NCBI RefSeq assembly: GCF_945957355.1
Contig: NZ_CAMFKM010000001.1
Location: forward strand, 62,001 to 126,000
DNA from: an uncultured Reyranella sp.
Lineage (GTDB): Bacteria; Pseudomonadota; Alphaproteobacteria; Reyranellales; Reyranellaceae
DNA: 64,000 nucleotides
Direction: 5' to 3'
Part shown: positions 18,686 through 28,062 of the stretch, piece after piece
How positions within the stretch are numbered: the stretch's first letter is position 1
Layout: each line of letters begins with the position of its first letter
Notes under the pieces: model-generated
Told to the model about the DNA's origin: nothing
The model's input: only the letters and a program-made list of their open reading frames with translations
Databases searched by the model: none
Program-made: the position numbers and the translations under genes

Positions 18686-19011
18686 TAGACCAAGACCCCC
18701 CCGCCAAAGGAGAAGAAGGAGAGGAAGAAACTCGAGGCGGCAAAGGCGATCGAGATGCCGAACACGATCTGGATCAGGCGCCGAAATCCACCGGAGCTGT
18801 CGCCGAACGCCAGGGTGAGACCGGTGACGATGATGATGATTACCGCGACGATCTTGGCGACCGGCCCTTCGACCGATTGCAGGACCTGCTGCAACGGCTG
18901 CTCCCATGGCATGCTGGAGCCCGCCGCATAGGCTGCCGAAGAGTAGATCACCATGCTCAACAACGAGATCGCGACCGGTCCTACGGCACGACGGATGACT
19001 AGGCGATTCAT
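18685..19011 (-). CDS. trbC: TrbC, VirB2-like pilin
   Basis: The ATG at 19011 overlaps the trbB stop by 4 nt. The 108-residue prepilin has a long signal ending near YAAGSS and two hydrophobic helices, the VirB2/TrbC pattern. In RP4 the pilin is cyclised by TraF peptidase; a TraF-like gene is present at 25963-26472, so this pilin may be matured the same way. Confidence 0.9.
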   Translation of the reverse strand: MNRLVIRRAVGPVAISLLSMVIYSSAAYAAGSSMPWEQPLQQVLQSVEGPVAKIVAVIIIIVTGLTLAFGDSSGGFRRLIQIVFGISIAFAASSFFLSFFSFGGGVLV

Positions 19012-19976
19012 TGGCGTTCTCCTGCAGGTGAAAGGGCGTAGTCCGAGCTGGCGCCGAGGCCCTCGACGCGGGCGAGTTCCGTCAGCCGACGGGCACTCCC
19101 GCGACCCGACAGCACGGCGATGATGTCGATCGTCTCTGCAATCAGGGCGCGGGGCACCGTGACGACGGCTTCCTGGATAAGCTGCTCGAGACGCCGCAAC
19201 GCCCCGATCGCCGATCCGGCGTGGATGGTGCCGATGCCGCCGGGATGGCCGGTGCCCCAGGCCTTCAGAAGGTCGAGCGCCTCGGCGCCTCGGACCTCGC
19301 CGATCGGGATGCGGTCGGGCCGCAGCCGCAGGGACGAACGCACCAGTTCGGACAACGACGCCACGCCGTCCTTCGTACGCAAGGCGACGAGGTTGGCGGC
19401 GCGGCATTGCAGTTCGCGGGTGTCCTCGATCAGCACCACCCGATCGGTCGTTTTTGCCACCTCGGCCAGGAGCGCGTTGGCGAGCGTCGTCTTGCCGGTC
19501 GAAGTGCCACCGGCCACGAGAATGTTGCGGCGGTCGGCAACGGCCCGTCGGAGTGCCTCGGCCTCGCCCATCGTCATGGTGCCCGCCCCGGCGTAATCGT
19601 CGAGGGTGAAGACTGCGACCGCGGGCTTGCGGATCGCGAAGGTGGGCGCCGCGACAACGGGCGGCAGCAGCCCCTCGAACCGCTCACCCGTCTCGGGCAA
19701 CTCGGCCGATACGCGCGGACTGGCGGGATGAACCTCGGCGCCGACATGGTGGGCGACCAGCCGCACGATGCGCTCACCTTCGGCGGCTGCCAGTCTCTCC
19801 TGCGTCTCGGCCAGGCCGGTCGACAGCCGGTCGATCCAGAGCCGACCGTCGGGGTTGAGCATCACCTCGACGACGGACGGGTCTTCGAGCCAGGTTGCGA
19901 TCGCGGGTCCGAGCGCGGTGCGGAGCATCCGCGCGCCCCGAGAAATGACCTCTGCCTGAAAGGAATGAATCGTCAT
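19008..19976 (-). CDS. trbB: TrbB, VirB11-like secretion ATPase
   Basis: I chose the ATG at 19976 ([17 protein letters not shown]), which starts at the conserved family N-terminus. The frame runs upstream to 20042 without matching sequence. The 322-residue protein has Walker [10 protein letters not shown] near 153, an Asp box (LIEDTREL) and a His box ([10 protein letters not shown]), all typical of VirB11 hexameric ATPases. It energises pilus assembly and is the first gene of the trb operon. Confidence 0.9.
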   Translation of the reverse strand: MTIHSFQAEVISRGARMLRTALGPAIATWLEDPSVVEVMLNPDGRLWIDRLSTGLAETQERLAAAEGERIVRLVAHHVGAEVHPASPRVSAELPETGERFEGLLPPVVAAPTFAIRKPAVAVFTLDDYAGAGTMTMGEAEALRRAVADRRNILVAGGTSTGKTTLANALLAEVAKTTDRVVLIEDTRELQCRAANLVALRTKDGVASLSELVRSSLRLRPDRIPIGEVRGAEALDLLKAWGTGHPGGIGTIHAGSAIGALRRLEQLIQEAVVTVPRALIAETIDIIAVLSGRGSARRLTELARVEGLGASSDYALSPAGERQ

Positions 19977-20114
19977 CGTCACCCCGGGATGCAGGGCCGC
20001 AAGCAGCGGCCATGGAACGGGGTCGATTAGAAGAAGCAGCAACAGGCTCGACGCAACAACAACCGATGGATCGTAGTGATCTGGCGTAGAAAGGCGTGCG
20101 AATGAGCGGGATCG

Positions 20115-20558
20115 CTAAACAGGCTCCTTGGGCGAGTCGCGTTCCGCGCCCTCGTCTGGCCCGATGTCCCGCGAGATCTCATCCGAGAGCGTCCGTCCCT
20201 TCGCCAGGCGCCGGCCCAGAGCATCGACGAAACCTTCGTAGCGTTCGCGGCCCTTGGCTTGCGCGGCCTGCTGTGCGCCGTCAGGCAAAGACGGCGTGGT
20301 GGTCAGCCAAAAGCGCACGAAGAGCGCCAGCGCCTCGTTCGAGATCGTGACATTGCGCTCCAGACGCTCGACCTGTCGAACGAGCCGGTCCAAGCGACGG
20401 CCGAGCGCTCCCTCCAGCCTTTCGGACGCATCCGGCGACAGGAACGAGGCGAGTGCGGTCTCCACGATATGGGCCTGCGGCACGCGTTTGCGCAACGCAT
20501 AGTCGGCAAGCTTCAGCCCCAGATCGGGCGGCAGACGAAACGTATGCTTGGTGCGCAT
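20115..20558 (-). CDS. CopG/ribbon-helix-helix-like protein upstream of trbB
   Basis: A 147-residue protein whose first 50 residues (MRTKHTFRLPPDLGLKLADY) fit a short strand and two helices, as in CopG-type DNA-binding proteins. A charged helical region follows. It lies between traG and trbB on the same strand, the regular place for such a gene in this ICE class. It may bind oriT or control the transfer operon, like TraJ or CopG proteins; this is inference. Confidence 0.75.
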   Translation of the reverse strand: MRTKHTFRLPPDLGLKLADYALRKRVPQAHIVETALASFLSPDASERLEGALGRRLDRLVRQVERLERNVTISNEALALFVRFWLTTTPSLPDGAQQAAQAKGRERYEGFVDALGRRLAKGRTLSDEISRDIGPDEGAERDSPKEPV

Positions 20559-20566
20559 CTATCGAC

Positions 20567-22567
20567 TCACAGGTCAATTCCATCGCCAGGATCCATCGTG
20601 GCCTGGCGGGCGAGCCCCCGAGCCGTCGCGCGCAATCGGCGGGCTCGCACCGCATCTTCGTCGGCTTCCTCCTCGGCAAACTCGAACTCGGGCGAAGGCG
20701 TGACGGGCTCGGGCGCGATGTCTTCATGCTCGGCAAGCTCCGGCTCCCGACGAATGCCGCCATTAGCGGGATCGTCGACGGGCTGCCCTTCCTGAAGACC
20801 GCCGGTTCCCTCTCCGCGTGCCGCCTGAACTGCGGGAACAGCCTTGGCACTCCAATCATCCGGCGTGACGGCGCAATCTCCCAGCCGTTCTGGTTCTGGC
20901 GGTGGCAGCAGTCGTTCCGTGAGCTGCCGGTCCTCGTAGTACCGCGCCTTCCTGGCCCGGATCGGCGGGCACCCGGAAACCAGGACCAACTCGTCGCTCG
21001 CCGGTAGCTGCATGACTTCTCCGGGCGTCAACAACGGCCGTGCCGTCTCCTGCCGAGAAACCATGAGATGGCCAAGCCACGGACTCAGCCGGTGGCCGGC
21101 ATAGTTCCTCGCATCGCGAATCTCGGTCGCCGTGCCGAGCGCGTCCGAGACGCGCTTCGCGGTTCGCTCGTCGTTGGTGGCGAAGCACACACGGACATGA
21201 CAGTTGTCGAGGATGGCGTTGTTAGGACCGTAAGCCTTCTCGATCTGATTGAGGGACTGGGCGATGAGAAAGCTCTTCAATCCATAACCGGCCATGAAAG
21301 CCAGTGCCGACTCGAAGAAGTCCAGGCGCCCGAGAGCAGGAAACTCGTCGAGCATGAGCAGCAACCTGTGCCGCCGCCCCTTGGCGTGCAGCTCTTCGGT
21401 CAGCCGGCGGCCGATCTGGTTCAAGACCAGGCGCACCAGCGGTTTGGTCCGGCTGATGTCGGACGGCGGCACCACGAGGTAAAGGGTCGTCGGTCGCTCG
21501 TTCTCGACGAGATCGCGAATGCGCCAGTCGCAACGACGGGTCACCTGAGCCACAACGGGGTCGCGGTACAGGCCGAGGAAGGACATCGCGGTCGAGAGCA
21601 CGCCCGAGCGCTCATTCTCGCTCTTGTTCAGCAGTTCCCGGGCGGCCGACGCGATGACCGGATGGACACCCGCCTCGCCGAGGTGCGCTGTGGTCATCAT
21701 CGCCCGGAGCGTCGTCTCGATCGGCCGTTTCGGGTCTGACAGGAAGGCGGCTACGCCCGCCAGCGTCTTATCTTCTCCCGCATACAGGACATGCAGGATG
21801 GCGCCGACCAACAGGGCGTGACTGGTCTTTTCCCAATGGTTCCGTCGCTCCAGGGCGCCTTCGGGATCTACCAGCACGTCGGCGATGTTCTGGACGTCGC
21901 GGACTTCCCATTCGCCGCGCCGAACCTCGAGCAGCGGATTGTAAGCGGCGGACGCCGCATTGGTCGGATCAAACAGCAGCACGCGGCCATGCCGCGACCG
22001 GAAACCTGAGGTCAATTCCCAATTCTCTCCCTTAATGTCATGAACGATCGAGCTGCCCGGCCAGGTCAGCAAGGTCGGCACGACCAAACCGACGCCCTTT
22101 CCGCTTCGCGTCGGCGCAAAGCAGAGAACGTGTTCCGGTCCTTCGTGCCGCAGGTAGTCGGCGCCGAGCTTACCCAGCACCACGCCGTCGGGACCCATCA
22201 AGCCTGCATGGCGAGCCTCGACTGCAGTCGCCCAACGAGCTGAACCGTAAGTCGCCACGTTCTTCGCTTCACGCGCGCGCCAGACCGACATGCCGATCGC
22301 GACTCCGATCGAGATGAAGCCGCCTGAGGCCGCGATACAGGCGCCCTCCACGAAGATCGCGGGGGCATAGGCGTCGAAGGCGTACCACCACCAGAAGAAG
22401 GTCGGAGGAAAGTAGATCGGGACATGGGCGAGTTCGAACCAGGGTGGCCCGAGCTGGGGTTGGTAACCCAGCCGCCAGGCCGTCCATTGCGTTGACGCCC
22501 ATACAGTTACGAGCACGATTGCGAAAACGAGGGTGATCTGCCCCCACAGGATCTTCGTCGCAGACAT
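20567..22567 (-). CDS. traG: TraG/VirD4 coupling protein
   Basis: The 666-residue protein has two N-terminal membrane helices (about 8-28 and 55-95), then a TraG/VirD4 ATPase domain with Walker A PTRSGKGVG near 150 and Walker B LLLMLDEFPALG near 405. Type IV coupling proteins bring the relaxase-DNA complex to the channel. The C-terminal 100 residues are acidic (EFEFAEEEADED), possibly a docking tail. It sits between the relaxase gene and the copG-like gene. Confidence 0.93.
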   Translation of the reverse strand: MSATKILWGQITLVFAIVLVTVWASTQWTAWRLGYQPQLGPPWFELAHVPIYFPPTFFWWWYAFDAYAPAIFVEGACIAASGGFISIGVAIGMSVWRAREAKNVATYGSARWATAVEARHAGLMGPDGVVLGKLGADYLRHEGPEHVLCFAPTRSGKGVGLVVPTLLTWPGSSIVHDIKGENWELTSGFRSRHGRVLLFDPTNAASAAYNPLLEVRRGEWEVRDVQNIADVLVDPEGALERRNHWEKTSHALLVGAILHVLYAGEDKTLAGVAAFLSDPKRPIETTLRAMMTTAHLGEAGVHPVIASAARELLNKSENERSGVLSTAMSFLGLYRDPVVAQVTRRCDWRIRDLVENERPTTLYLVVPPSDISRTKPLVRLVLNQIGRRLTEELHAKGRRHRLLLMLDEFPALGRLDFFESALAFMAGYGLKSFLIAQSLNQIEKAYGPNNAILDNCHVRVCFATNDERTAKRVSDALGTATEIRDARNYAGHRLSPWLGHLMVSRQETARPLLTPGEVMQLPASDELVLVSGCPPIRARKARYYEDRQLTERLLPPPEPERLGDCAVTPDDWSAKAVPAVQAARGEGTGGLQEGQPVDDPANGGIRREPELAEHEDIAPEPVTPSPEFEFAEEEADEDAVRARRLRATARGLARQATMDPGDGIDL

Positions 22568-22686
22568 GACGAGGAGATCAAGCGGTCACTTGCCATCGGT
22601 TCAATGCCGGCGACATGCAGAGCGCTTATGCGGCGGCCCTGGCGTGCAAATTGGCGGAGTGCCCTGCCACGCGCTTCCTCTTCGAG

Positions 22687-24792
22687 CTACAGCCCAAGTC
22701 CTCGGCGTCGTCCAAGCGACCAGCTGACATCACCGCCGGGCAGGGCCACCCCTGTCACCAGGCGGCCGACATGCTGTTCGAGCGCGGGCCGCCACGGAAC
22801 CAGGCTGAAGCCGAGCCCGTCGTCGATCATGGCGAACCGTCCACTCGAAAGCTGCGTGGATCCGACCAGCGTCCCGGCAACAGGGTTCCCCGCAATGGCG
22901 GGCTGCCATTCCCGCCCCCGATCGGCGGCGAGCGCGCGGCCGACGCGCTCGACATCACGAACCTCAAGTCGCTGCATCACGACGCGAGAAATCCGGATCC
23001 GCCCGTCGCCGACTTCCGTGGCATACCCCTTGTCAGCCAGCCATCGCCGACGCCTGGCCAGCGCGGCCGTCACTTCCCGGCCAAATCCGTCGTCTGCCAG
23101 AACGGTGCGCTGACGAGCGTCCAACTCTCGGTCGAGCCACGTCGCGCCATCATGGCCGACTTGCTGGTCGAGCCCCAACGTCGAGAGGACGGTCACCCGA
23201 CCGGCCGCGCGGTCCAGCGCGCGGTCATATGCCTGCCCGCGCTCGGCCAAGTCGGCGGGAATGCGCCAGTGGTCGGCATCGATCCGCTCGACATGGCCGG
23301 CCCGTCGCAGCGCCTCCAGGCGCCGGACATGGGACCGGACGTAGGCCGCAGGATCGCCGCCCAAGCGTTCGACGGTGCCGACAGCCTGCTCCAGATGGGC
23401 GGCCGGCCTGTAGATCCCCTCCTCTCCGGCAATGGCCACGATATTGCGGTCCGATGCGCGCGGTCCCGTCTCGGCGGCACCAGCCGTCACGATCATGCCG
23501 CGCTGAATATTCTCCACTGCGGCAGGATCCATCTCGAGATGATGGACTTGCCCGTCCACGCCGTCGACGACGAGCCCCACGCGCTCGCCCATCTCGTCGC
23601 CCGCCAGCCCCTTGTCGAGCACCCGACCAACGATCGGTGCGGTCATCTCCTCGCGATGGAGGACATAGCCTGCGATTGAGCGGGCGTGCGCCAACCCTTC
23701 GCGGTCCAGTGCCCGATGCATGGCCTTGATGATGTCGCCACGCTCTCCCAGCTCCCGCAAGACGGGTTCGGCCCTGGGCGATACTGTCCACCGGCCTGGC
23801 TCCACCTCGGTGGCCAAGCCCATGCGCTCCAGCTTGCGCGCCCGCCGAATCAGCAGCGCCCGATTTTGTCGCAGGCTTTCGAGCATGTCCTGGTCTGGCC
23901 TCAGGTCGGTAAACTCGTTTCGGCTCCGCTGCTCGGCGAGCAGCATGCGGTCGAGGCGTGTGAAGCGGTCGCCATCCACCTCACTCTCCAAGCCGCGCGA
24001 AACTTCGTGCTCGGTCTGACGGCCGAGCTCCCGGGTTACGATGTCGCTAGCCCGCTCGCGGATGCCATAGGCGATGTAATCGCCAGCGATGTTGAGAGTC
24101 TTGTCATCGTCGGTCACTCCTCGAACGATGATGTGAGTATGAGGATGGCCGGTGTTGTGGTGATCGACCGCAATCCAGTCGAGGCTGGTACAAAGGTCGG
24201 CCTCCATCTGCTTAATGAGTTCGCGGGTGGTCGCGCGATGGTCAGAGAGCTCGACACCCTCCTCCGTCGACACGATAAAGCGAAACTGGTGGCGGTCTTC
24301 CCGGCCCCGCTCCACAAATGCACGACCATCCTCAACGTCCTGGCTGGCCGAGTAGACTTGACCCTTCTCACCGTCCCTTGTCACGCCATCGCGCTGCAAA
24401 TAGCGAAGATGCGCGTCGATGGCTTTGCCACTGACGAACTGCCGCCCTCGGGTGGCACCGGACTGGGGATTGAGCTTCACGACCCGAGCCTTGATCGCGA
24501 CCCGCCGTGACCGTGTGCGGACGCCACCGTCGTGGCTCCAGGGTTTCCGGTTCTTCAGCGCCGCAGCCACCGAGGCCCCGCGCCCGCGTTCGTTGAACCG
24601 GCCGCCGCCCTTCCCAGCCTCGCCCAGTCGAGAGGGATTGCCGCCAGCCCGTCGAATAGCCTGCTGAATTTGCCCGTTGAAATTAGACGCACGGCCACCT
24701 TGGCTCCCGGCGCGGCGTCTCCCGGTCCGCGCGTCGCCGCGATCCTGGATCCTTCCGGGCCGGAGACGGAAATCGTCGTCATCACGCGACAT
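22687..24792 (-). CDS. VirD2/TraI-type relaxase with DUF3363 region
   Basis: The 701-residue protein has a basic Arg-rich N-terminus, then a VirD2-like nickase domain with the metal-binding His cluster HHNTGHPHTHIIVRG (about 218-232) and candidate catalytic Tyr residues earlier (AHLRYLQRDG). The long C-terminal part matches the DUF3363 region of ICE relaxases. It should nick oriT, stay bound to the 5' end and lead the strand through TraG. A nic-like site lies upstream at 25049-25057. Confidence 0.88.
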   Translation of the reverse strand: MSRDDDDFRLRPGRIQDRGDARTGRRRAGSQGGRASNFNGQIQQAIRRAGGNPSRLGEAGKGGGRFNERGRGASVAAALKNRKPWSHDGGVRTRSRRVAIKARVVKLNPQSGATRGRQFVSGKAIDAHLRYLQRDGVTRDGEKGQVYSASQDVEDGRAFVERGREDRHQFRFIVSTEEGVELSDHRATTRELIKQMEADLCTSLDWIAVDHHNTGHPHTHIIVRGVTDDDKTLNIAGDYIAYGIRERASDIVTRELGRQTEHEVSRGLESEVDGDRFTRLDRMLLAEQRSRNEFTDLRPDQDMLESLRQNRALLIRRARKLERMGLATEVEPGRWTVSPRAEPVLRELGERGDIIKAMHRALDREGLAHARSIAGYVLHREEMTAPIVGRVLDKGLAGDEMGERVGLVVDGVDGQVHHLEMDPAAVENIQRGMIVTAGAAETGPRASDRNIVAIAGEEGIYRPAAHLEQAVGTVERLGGDPAAYVRSHVRRLEALRRAGHVERIDADHWRIPADLAERGQAYDRALDRAAGRVTVLSTLGLDQQVGHDGATWLDRELDARQRTVLADDGFGREVTAALARRRRWLADKGYATEVGDGRIRISRVVMQRLEVRDVERVGRALAADRGREWQPAIAGNPVAGTLVGSTQLSSGRFAMIDDGLGFSLVPWRPALEQHVGRLVTGVALPGGDVSWSLGRRRGLGL

Positions 24793-25141
24793 GGCATAAC
24801 GATTGGCAGCAAAACGCAGCGCCGCAAGCGTCAGAACGCGGGGCTCGCTTCATGGCGTAGAAAAGGTATCTCCGGCGTAGCAATGGAAGGGGCTGTCCCA
24901 GAAGCGATGGCGCTCGGAGCATTGAATACAAAGAGAAAACTGTTTTAAGAGACGCATGTCTGTCGCGAAGAGCCAGCGCAGCGGTCTCAAAAAACAACGT
25001 GCAGACAAGCCTCTAGGAGCGCAGCGACGGCAGCGGGGCCACCCGCTTTATCTTGCCGTCCATGATCTGGGGTCCCTGAGCCGATGACTTCATGAAGAAT
25101 TCACGAGCACAGCTGAAGGATCCAACCGTCTGCTCTCCGCA
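24793..25141. other. Non-coding stretch that probably includes oriT
   Basis: 349 nt between the relaxase start and the transglycosylase stop. Only shadow frames are open. It contains the hairpin and nic-like site listed separately, and several GCGCAGCG-like short repeats (24976-25030). An oriT beside the relaxase gene is the usual arrangement. Confidence 0.5.
25026..25060. other. oriT: Candidate oriT: hairpin plus nic-like TATCTTGCC
   Basis: An inner hairpin AGCGGG-GCCA-CCCGCT (25032-25047) is followed at once by TATCTTGCC (25049-25057). An outer pair GACGGC/GCCGTC (25026-25031 and 25055-25060) encloses both. IncP and Ti-type relaxases cut at YATCCTG-like sites next to an inverted repeat, so sequence, structure and place all fit. 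The cut site itself is inferred. Confidence 0.5.
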
Positions 25142-25960
25142 TCACGGCAGAAGCACTGCGTTTTCATTGCGGACAAACAAGCTGTCGGGCCGTGCTTTAA
25201 ACCGCGATAAGCTCTCGGCAGACCGGCCGCCTGATGGCCGCTCAGTTGTCGTCTTGGGCACTGACGGCGTGGCCGCAGAATTATCCTGATCCCGCGTCAC
25301 GAACAGCGGCGCTTCCGGCCAGGGAACGAAGCGACGGCTGGTGGCGACAGTGTCATCGGCCTGCCGCTCTCCAATCAGCGGCGCAAGAGTGGCCACGTAA
25401 AGTTGCGTCTCGTACGGCAATGGTCGGCCTGTGGCCAAGTGGTCGTCGTAACGCCCGGGACCTGCATTGTAAGCGGCCAGAAAACCCGGCGAGCCGTAGC
25501 GCTCATGAAGCTCACGCAAGTAGGCCGCTCCAGCAAGGATGTTGTCGTGCGGGTCATAAGGATTGTCACCGAGATCATATCGGATACGCAAACCAGCCCA
25601 GGTTTCGGGCATGACCTGCATCAAGCCCATCGCGCCTTGGGATGACAGAGCCAGCACGTCACCACCGCTTTCGATCACCATCACCGCTCCGATCCAGGAT
25701 GCCGGTACGTCAAACCGCTGGGCCGCTTCGCGCACGAAGCTTGCATAGGGACCAGTGTCCGATGAGGTCTTTCGCAACATCGTGGTGGCAGATTGAGCGA
25801 GCGCCGTGTTACCGGATGATACGAGGATTGCGATAATAGGAATCGCGGCCATCGATACGATGGCCCGGATGGCCTTGTGAAAGGTCTTGGCCGAGACGGA
25901 GGAAGGGTCGCGACGTCCCACGTACGATCGGGCGGGCACTTCAGGCCGGCACAACTTCAT
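25142..25960 (-). CDS. Lytic transglycosylase of the transfer system
   Basis: The ATG at 25960 has GGAGG 7 nt upstream; another ATG at 25966 overlaps the traF stop by 4 nt but has poor spacing. The 272-residue protein has an N-terminal membrane or signal segment (VSMAAIPIIAILVSSG) and an SLT domain with catalytic Glu in VMVIESGG, then GAMGLMQVMPETW and AYNAGPGRY. It should open peptidoglycan for the mating channel, like VirB1. The last 60 residues are Ser/Thr/Arg-rich without a domain. Confidence 0.88.
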   Translation of the reverse strand: MKLCRPEVPARSYVGRRDPSSVSAKTFHKAIRAIVSMAAIPIIAILVSSGNTALAQSATTMLRKTSSDTGPYASFVREAAQRFDVPASWIGAVMVIESGGDVLALSSQGAMGLMQVMPETWAGLRIRYDLGDNPYDPHDNILAGAAYLRELHERYGSPGFLAAYNAGPGRYDDHLATGRPLPYETQLYVATLAPLIGERQADDTVATSRRFVPWPEAPLFVTRDQDNSAATPSVPKTTTERPSGGRSAESLSRFKARPDSLFVRNENAVLLP

Positions 25961-25962
25961 GA

Positions 25963-26472
25963 TCATTCCTCCTTTGTCCAAACTGGATGAGCGCGACCGG
26001 TGACGGCAGATCGCGGCAGGAGGCCGAAATACCGCCCGTCCAGCGAGTCCGCCGATCGCGAGTTCATCAGGAAGAGTGCGTCCTCGGCGACGACGCGGCA
26101 GCCCTGCCAGACCGGCAAAGATCGCCCACTGCGATCACGCTCGCGCGCCATTCCGACAGCAACCTTATCGACGGTGACGACGAGGCCATCTCGACACACG
26201 GTCTGGCCGGGAAGCGCCAGCACATGTTTCAGCATGGGAACGCCGCGCGGCAGGTAGTTGCCGGCCGCAAGGAAGGTGGCGAGCGGCTCCGGCGGCACTA
26301 CGGCTACCAGCTCAGAGATATATCTCCCGTCAGTGGTTTCGAGTAGGTAAAGCCCCACGGGAACACTGGCCGACGCATTCCACACAATCATGCGATGCAG
26401 CTGCAAGAAGGCCGGCGCCACCAGGCTGACGACACCCAACGCAATCAGCGAAACGCACACGTGGCGCTTCAT
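25963..26472 (-). CDS. traF: TraF, S26-family peptidase
   Basis: The 169-residue protein has one membrane helix (about 7-25). The catalytic pair is visible: Ser36 in NASASVPVG and Lys82 in PMLKHVLALPG, as in TraF/LepB peptidases. In RP4, TraF trims and cyclises the TrbC pilin, and the same role is likely for the TrbC at 18685-19011. It overlaps both neighbours (transglycosylase and DUF2840) by a few bases. Confidence 0.9.
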   Translation of the reverse strand: MKRHVCVSLIALGVVSLVAPAFLQLHRMIVWNASASVPVGLYLLETTDGRYISELVAVVPPEPLATFLAAGNYLPRGVPMLKHVLALPGQTVCRDGLVVTVDKVAVGMARERDRSGRSLPVWQGCRVVAEDALFLMNSRSADSLDGRYFGLLPRSAVTGRAHPVWTKEE

Positions 26473-26933
26473 GGCTCGAGTCTCTGCCGGAGCAGCCAGG
26501 CCTTATGGCGTGCCATCGTGTAGGGCCTCAACGCGTCCCCGACCGCCAGACGACTGTGGACATGGCGCCAGTAATCTGGTGCCGCGTCCGCGGGATCGAC
26601 GCCCAGCCCTTCGACGATGTCGATCATCTGCAACACATGCTTCACCTTCGCCCAGCCGGAAGCGCGCAACAGGATGTCTGCACCCGGCCGGACGTAGGGT
26701 ATGGTTGCGCAGGCTTCGCTTGAGCGCACGGCGCGCAGGATATCGATACGCGAAGCGATCGTTCCGTAGTCGTTGGCGGCCCAGCGCACGAAGCCGAAGG
26801 TGCTACCGGGCGCAAAATAGAGGACCCGCCGCCGTCGATCGAGGATCTGTTCGTCTGCGGGCCGGCCGAAGCGTATCCATCGTTCGATCTGCTTCTCGAG
26901 CCACAACAATTCGACTTGCGTGAGATCGGTCAT
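26469..26933 (-). CDS. DUF2840 protein
   Basis: The ATG at 26933 (MTDLTQVELLWLEKQIERWI) gives 154 residues matching DUF2840, an ICE-backbone family of unknown function always near traF. It overlaps traF by 4 nt, so it is co-translated with it. No catalytic motif is visible; the central GSTFGFVRWAANDYGT stretch is the best conserved part as I know the family. In related elements a parA gene lies just upstream; here that place holds a repeat-rich non-coding stretch. Confidence 0.8.
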   Translation of the reverse strand: MTDLTQVELLWLEKQIERWIRFGRPADEQILDRRRRVLYFAPGSTFGFVRWAANDYGTIASRIDILRAVRSSEACATIPYVRPGADILLRASGWAKVKHVLQMIDIVEGLGVDPADAAPDYWRHVHSRLAVGDALRPYTMARHKAWLLRQRLEP

Positions 26934-27030
26934 GCGCGACCTCGTGGCCGGATCGGACCCGCGTGCTTTGGTCTTTCCCTTCCCGGCGAGACTGCTATGC
27001 CCAGCAGTGGACAAGTCTGGCACGTTAGAC

Positions 27031-27172
27031 AGATTCCGAAGGAATCTGGGTTAGGGAAGTTAAGGACGCACCAAGCCGTTGAGTGCCAAAGAGAATCTCG
27101 CGATTCTGGTCCCCGATAGCACGAGGATCGGGTCCCTGATGGCACGATGGTCCACGTCCCCAAAAGCACGAG
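27031..27172. repeat. oriV: Iterons and inverted repeats, candidate replication origin
   Basis: Downstream of repA are three similar direct repeats of the form GGTCCCCGATAGCACGAG: 27108-27125, 27131-27147 and 27155-27172, spaced 23-24 nt, about two DNA turns. Next to them are two perfect inverted repeats: AGATTCC-GAA-GGAATCT (27031-27047) and AGAATC-TCGC-GATTCT (27092-27107). Regular helical spacing beside an initiator gene suggests RepA-binding iterons. The rest of 26934-27177 has no gene. Confidence 0.55.
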
Positions 27173-27177
27173 CCGAG

Positions 27178-28050
27178 TCACAGCTTGTCCCCAGAAGGAC
27201 CCACCGGCCGCTGGATGAACGGGACGCGCGGGATGGCCACGAACTCAAGCCGCTCGGCGCCGCAGAAGCCGCGCTCGATGCAAAGCCGATAGCCGGGCAG
27301 TGCCTGTCGGCGGACGATCTCGCGCATATCATAGGAGAAGTGCTTGAGCGGGGAGAGGCTGCCGGACTTGGCGTGGAGATGCGAAAAATCGAAGCTCCAC
27401 CCATCAGCCTGACGGCCGCCGTGCTTGCGGACGATTCGATATAGCCAGCGCTCCAGACCGCCCGTCAGATCGAAGTACGCACGGTCAATCGTGAGCACAA
27501 GCGCGTCGTCCAGAACGCCGGCATAGAACCAGTCCGGGATGATAAGTTCGAGGCCGAGCGGACGACCGTGGCTGTCCGAAGTCTCCTTCCATTCGTTGAT
27601 CCAGGAGAAGCGATGGCGCCGCCGCTCTGCAGGTTGACGGATGGAAGTCAGCACGGTGGTGGACTGGAGACGGTCGAAGGCCGCCTTCAGTCGATCGTAG
27701 TCACGTGCACCAGTGCCACGGCCAACGAACGTCAAGATCTCGTACGGTGTGGCAGCCATCAGACGCGAGGTCTTCAAGCCGGCGTCCCTCGCCTCGACGA
27801 TCTGCGAGGCCGCCCAGATCAGCACATCGGCGTCCCAGATGGTCGCCATGCCGTGATCTGGCACGGCCTCCACCCGTATGGCGACCGTGCGGGTGCGGTA
27901 GTCGATCGGCCGCACACGCTTGGATTTAGCGAGTGAGAAGAACGGGTAGGCCATGAGGTCTTGGGCGTCACGCGGTGCGAGATCGCCGGGCAACGCCCTG
28001 AACAGCTCGAGCTGGTCTCGCTCGCTGATGCGCTTGTGCTTGAAGGTCAC
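27178..28050 (-). CDS. repA: Replication initiator protein A
   Basis: The 290-residue protein matches the replication initiator A (RPA) family of ICEs and broad-host plasmids; MTFKHKRISERDQLELFRALPGD and the central DYDRLKAAFDRLQ segment are typical. It should bind iterons and start replication of the excised element. Candidate iterons lie directly downstream. It is followed on its 5' side by the AlpA-like gene, 12 nt away. No parA gene is seen nearby. Confidence 0.88.
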   Translation of the reverse strand: MTFKHKRISERDQLELFRALPGDLAPRDAQDLMAYPFFSLAKSKRVRPIDYRTRTVAIRVEAVPDHGMATIWDADVLIWAASQIVEARDAGLKTSRLMAATPYEILTFVGRGTGARDYDRLKAAFDRLQSTTVLTSIRQPAERRRHRFSWINEWKETSDSHGRPLGLELIIPDWFYAGVLDDALVLTIDRAYFDLTGGLERWLYRIVRKHGGRQADGWSFDFSHLHAKSGSLSPLKHFSYDMREIVRRQALPGYRLCIERGFCGAERLEFVAIPRVPFIQRPVGPSGDKL

Positions 28051-28062
28051 GTTGGCCTCCGC

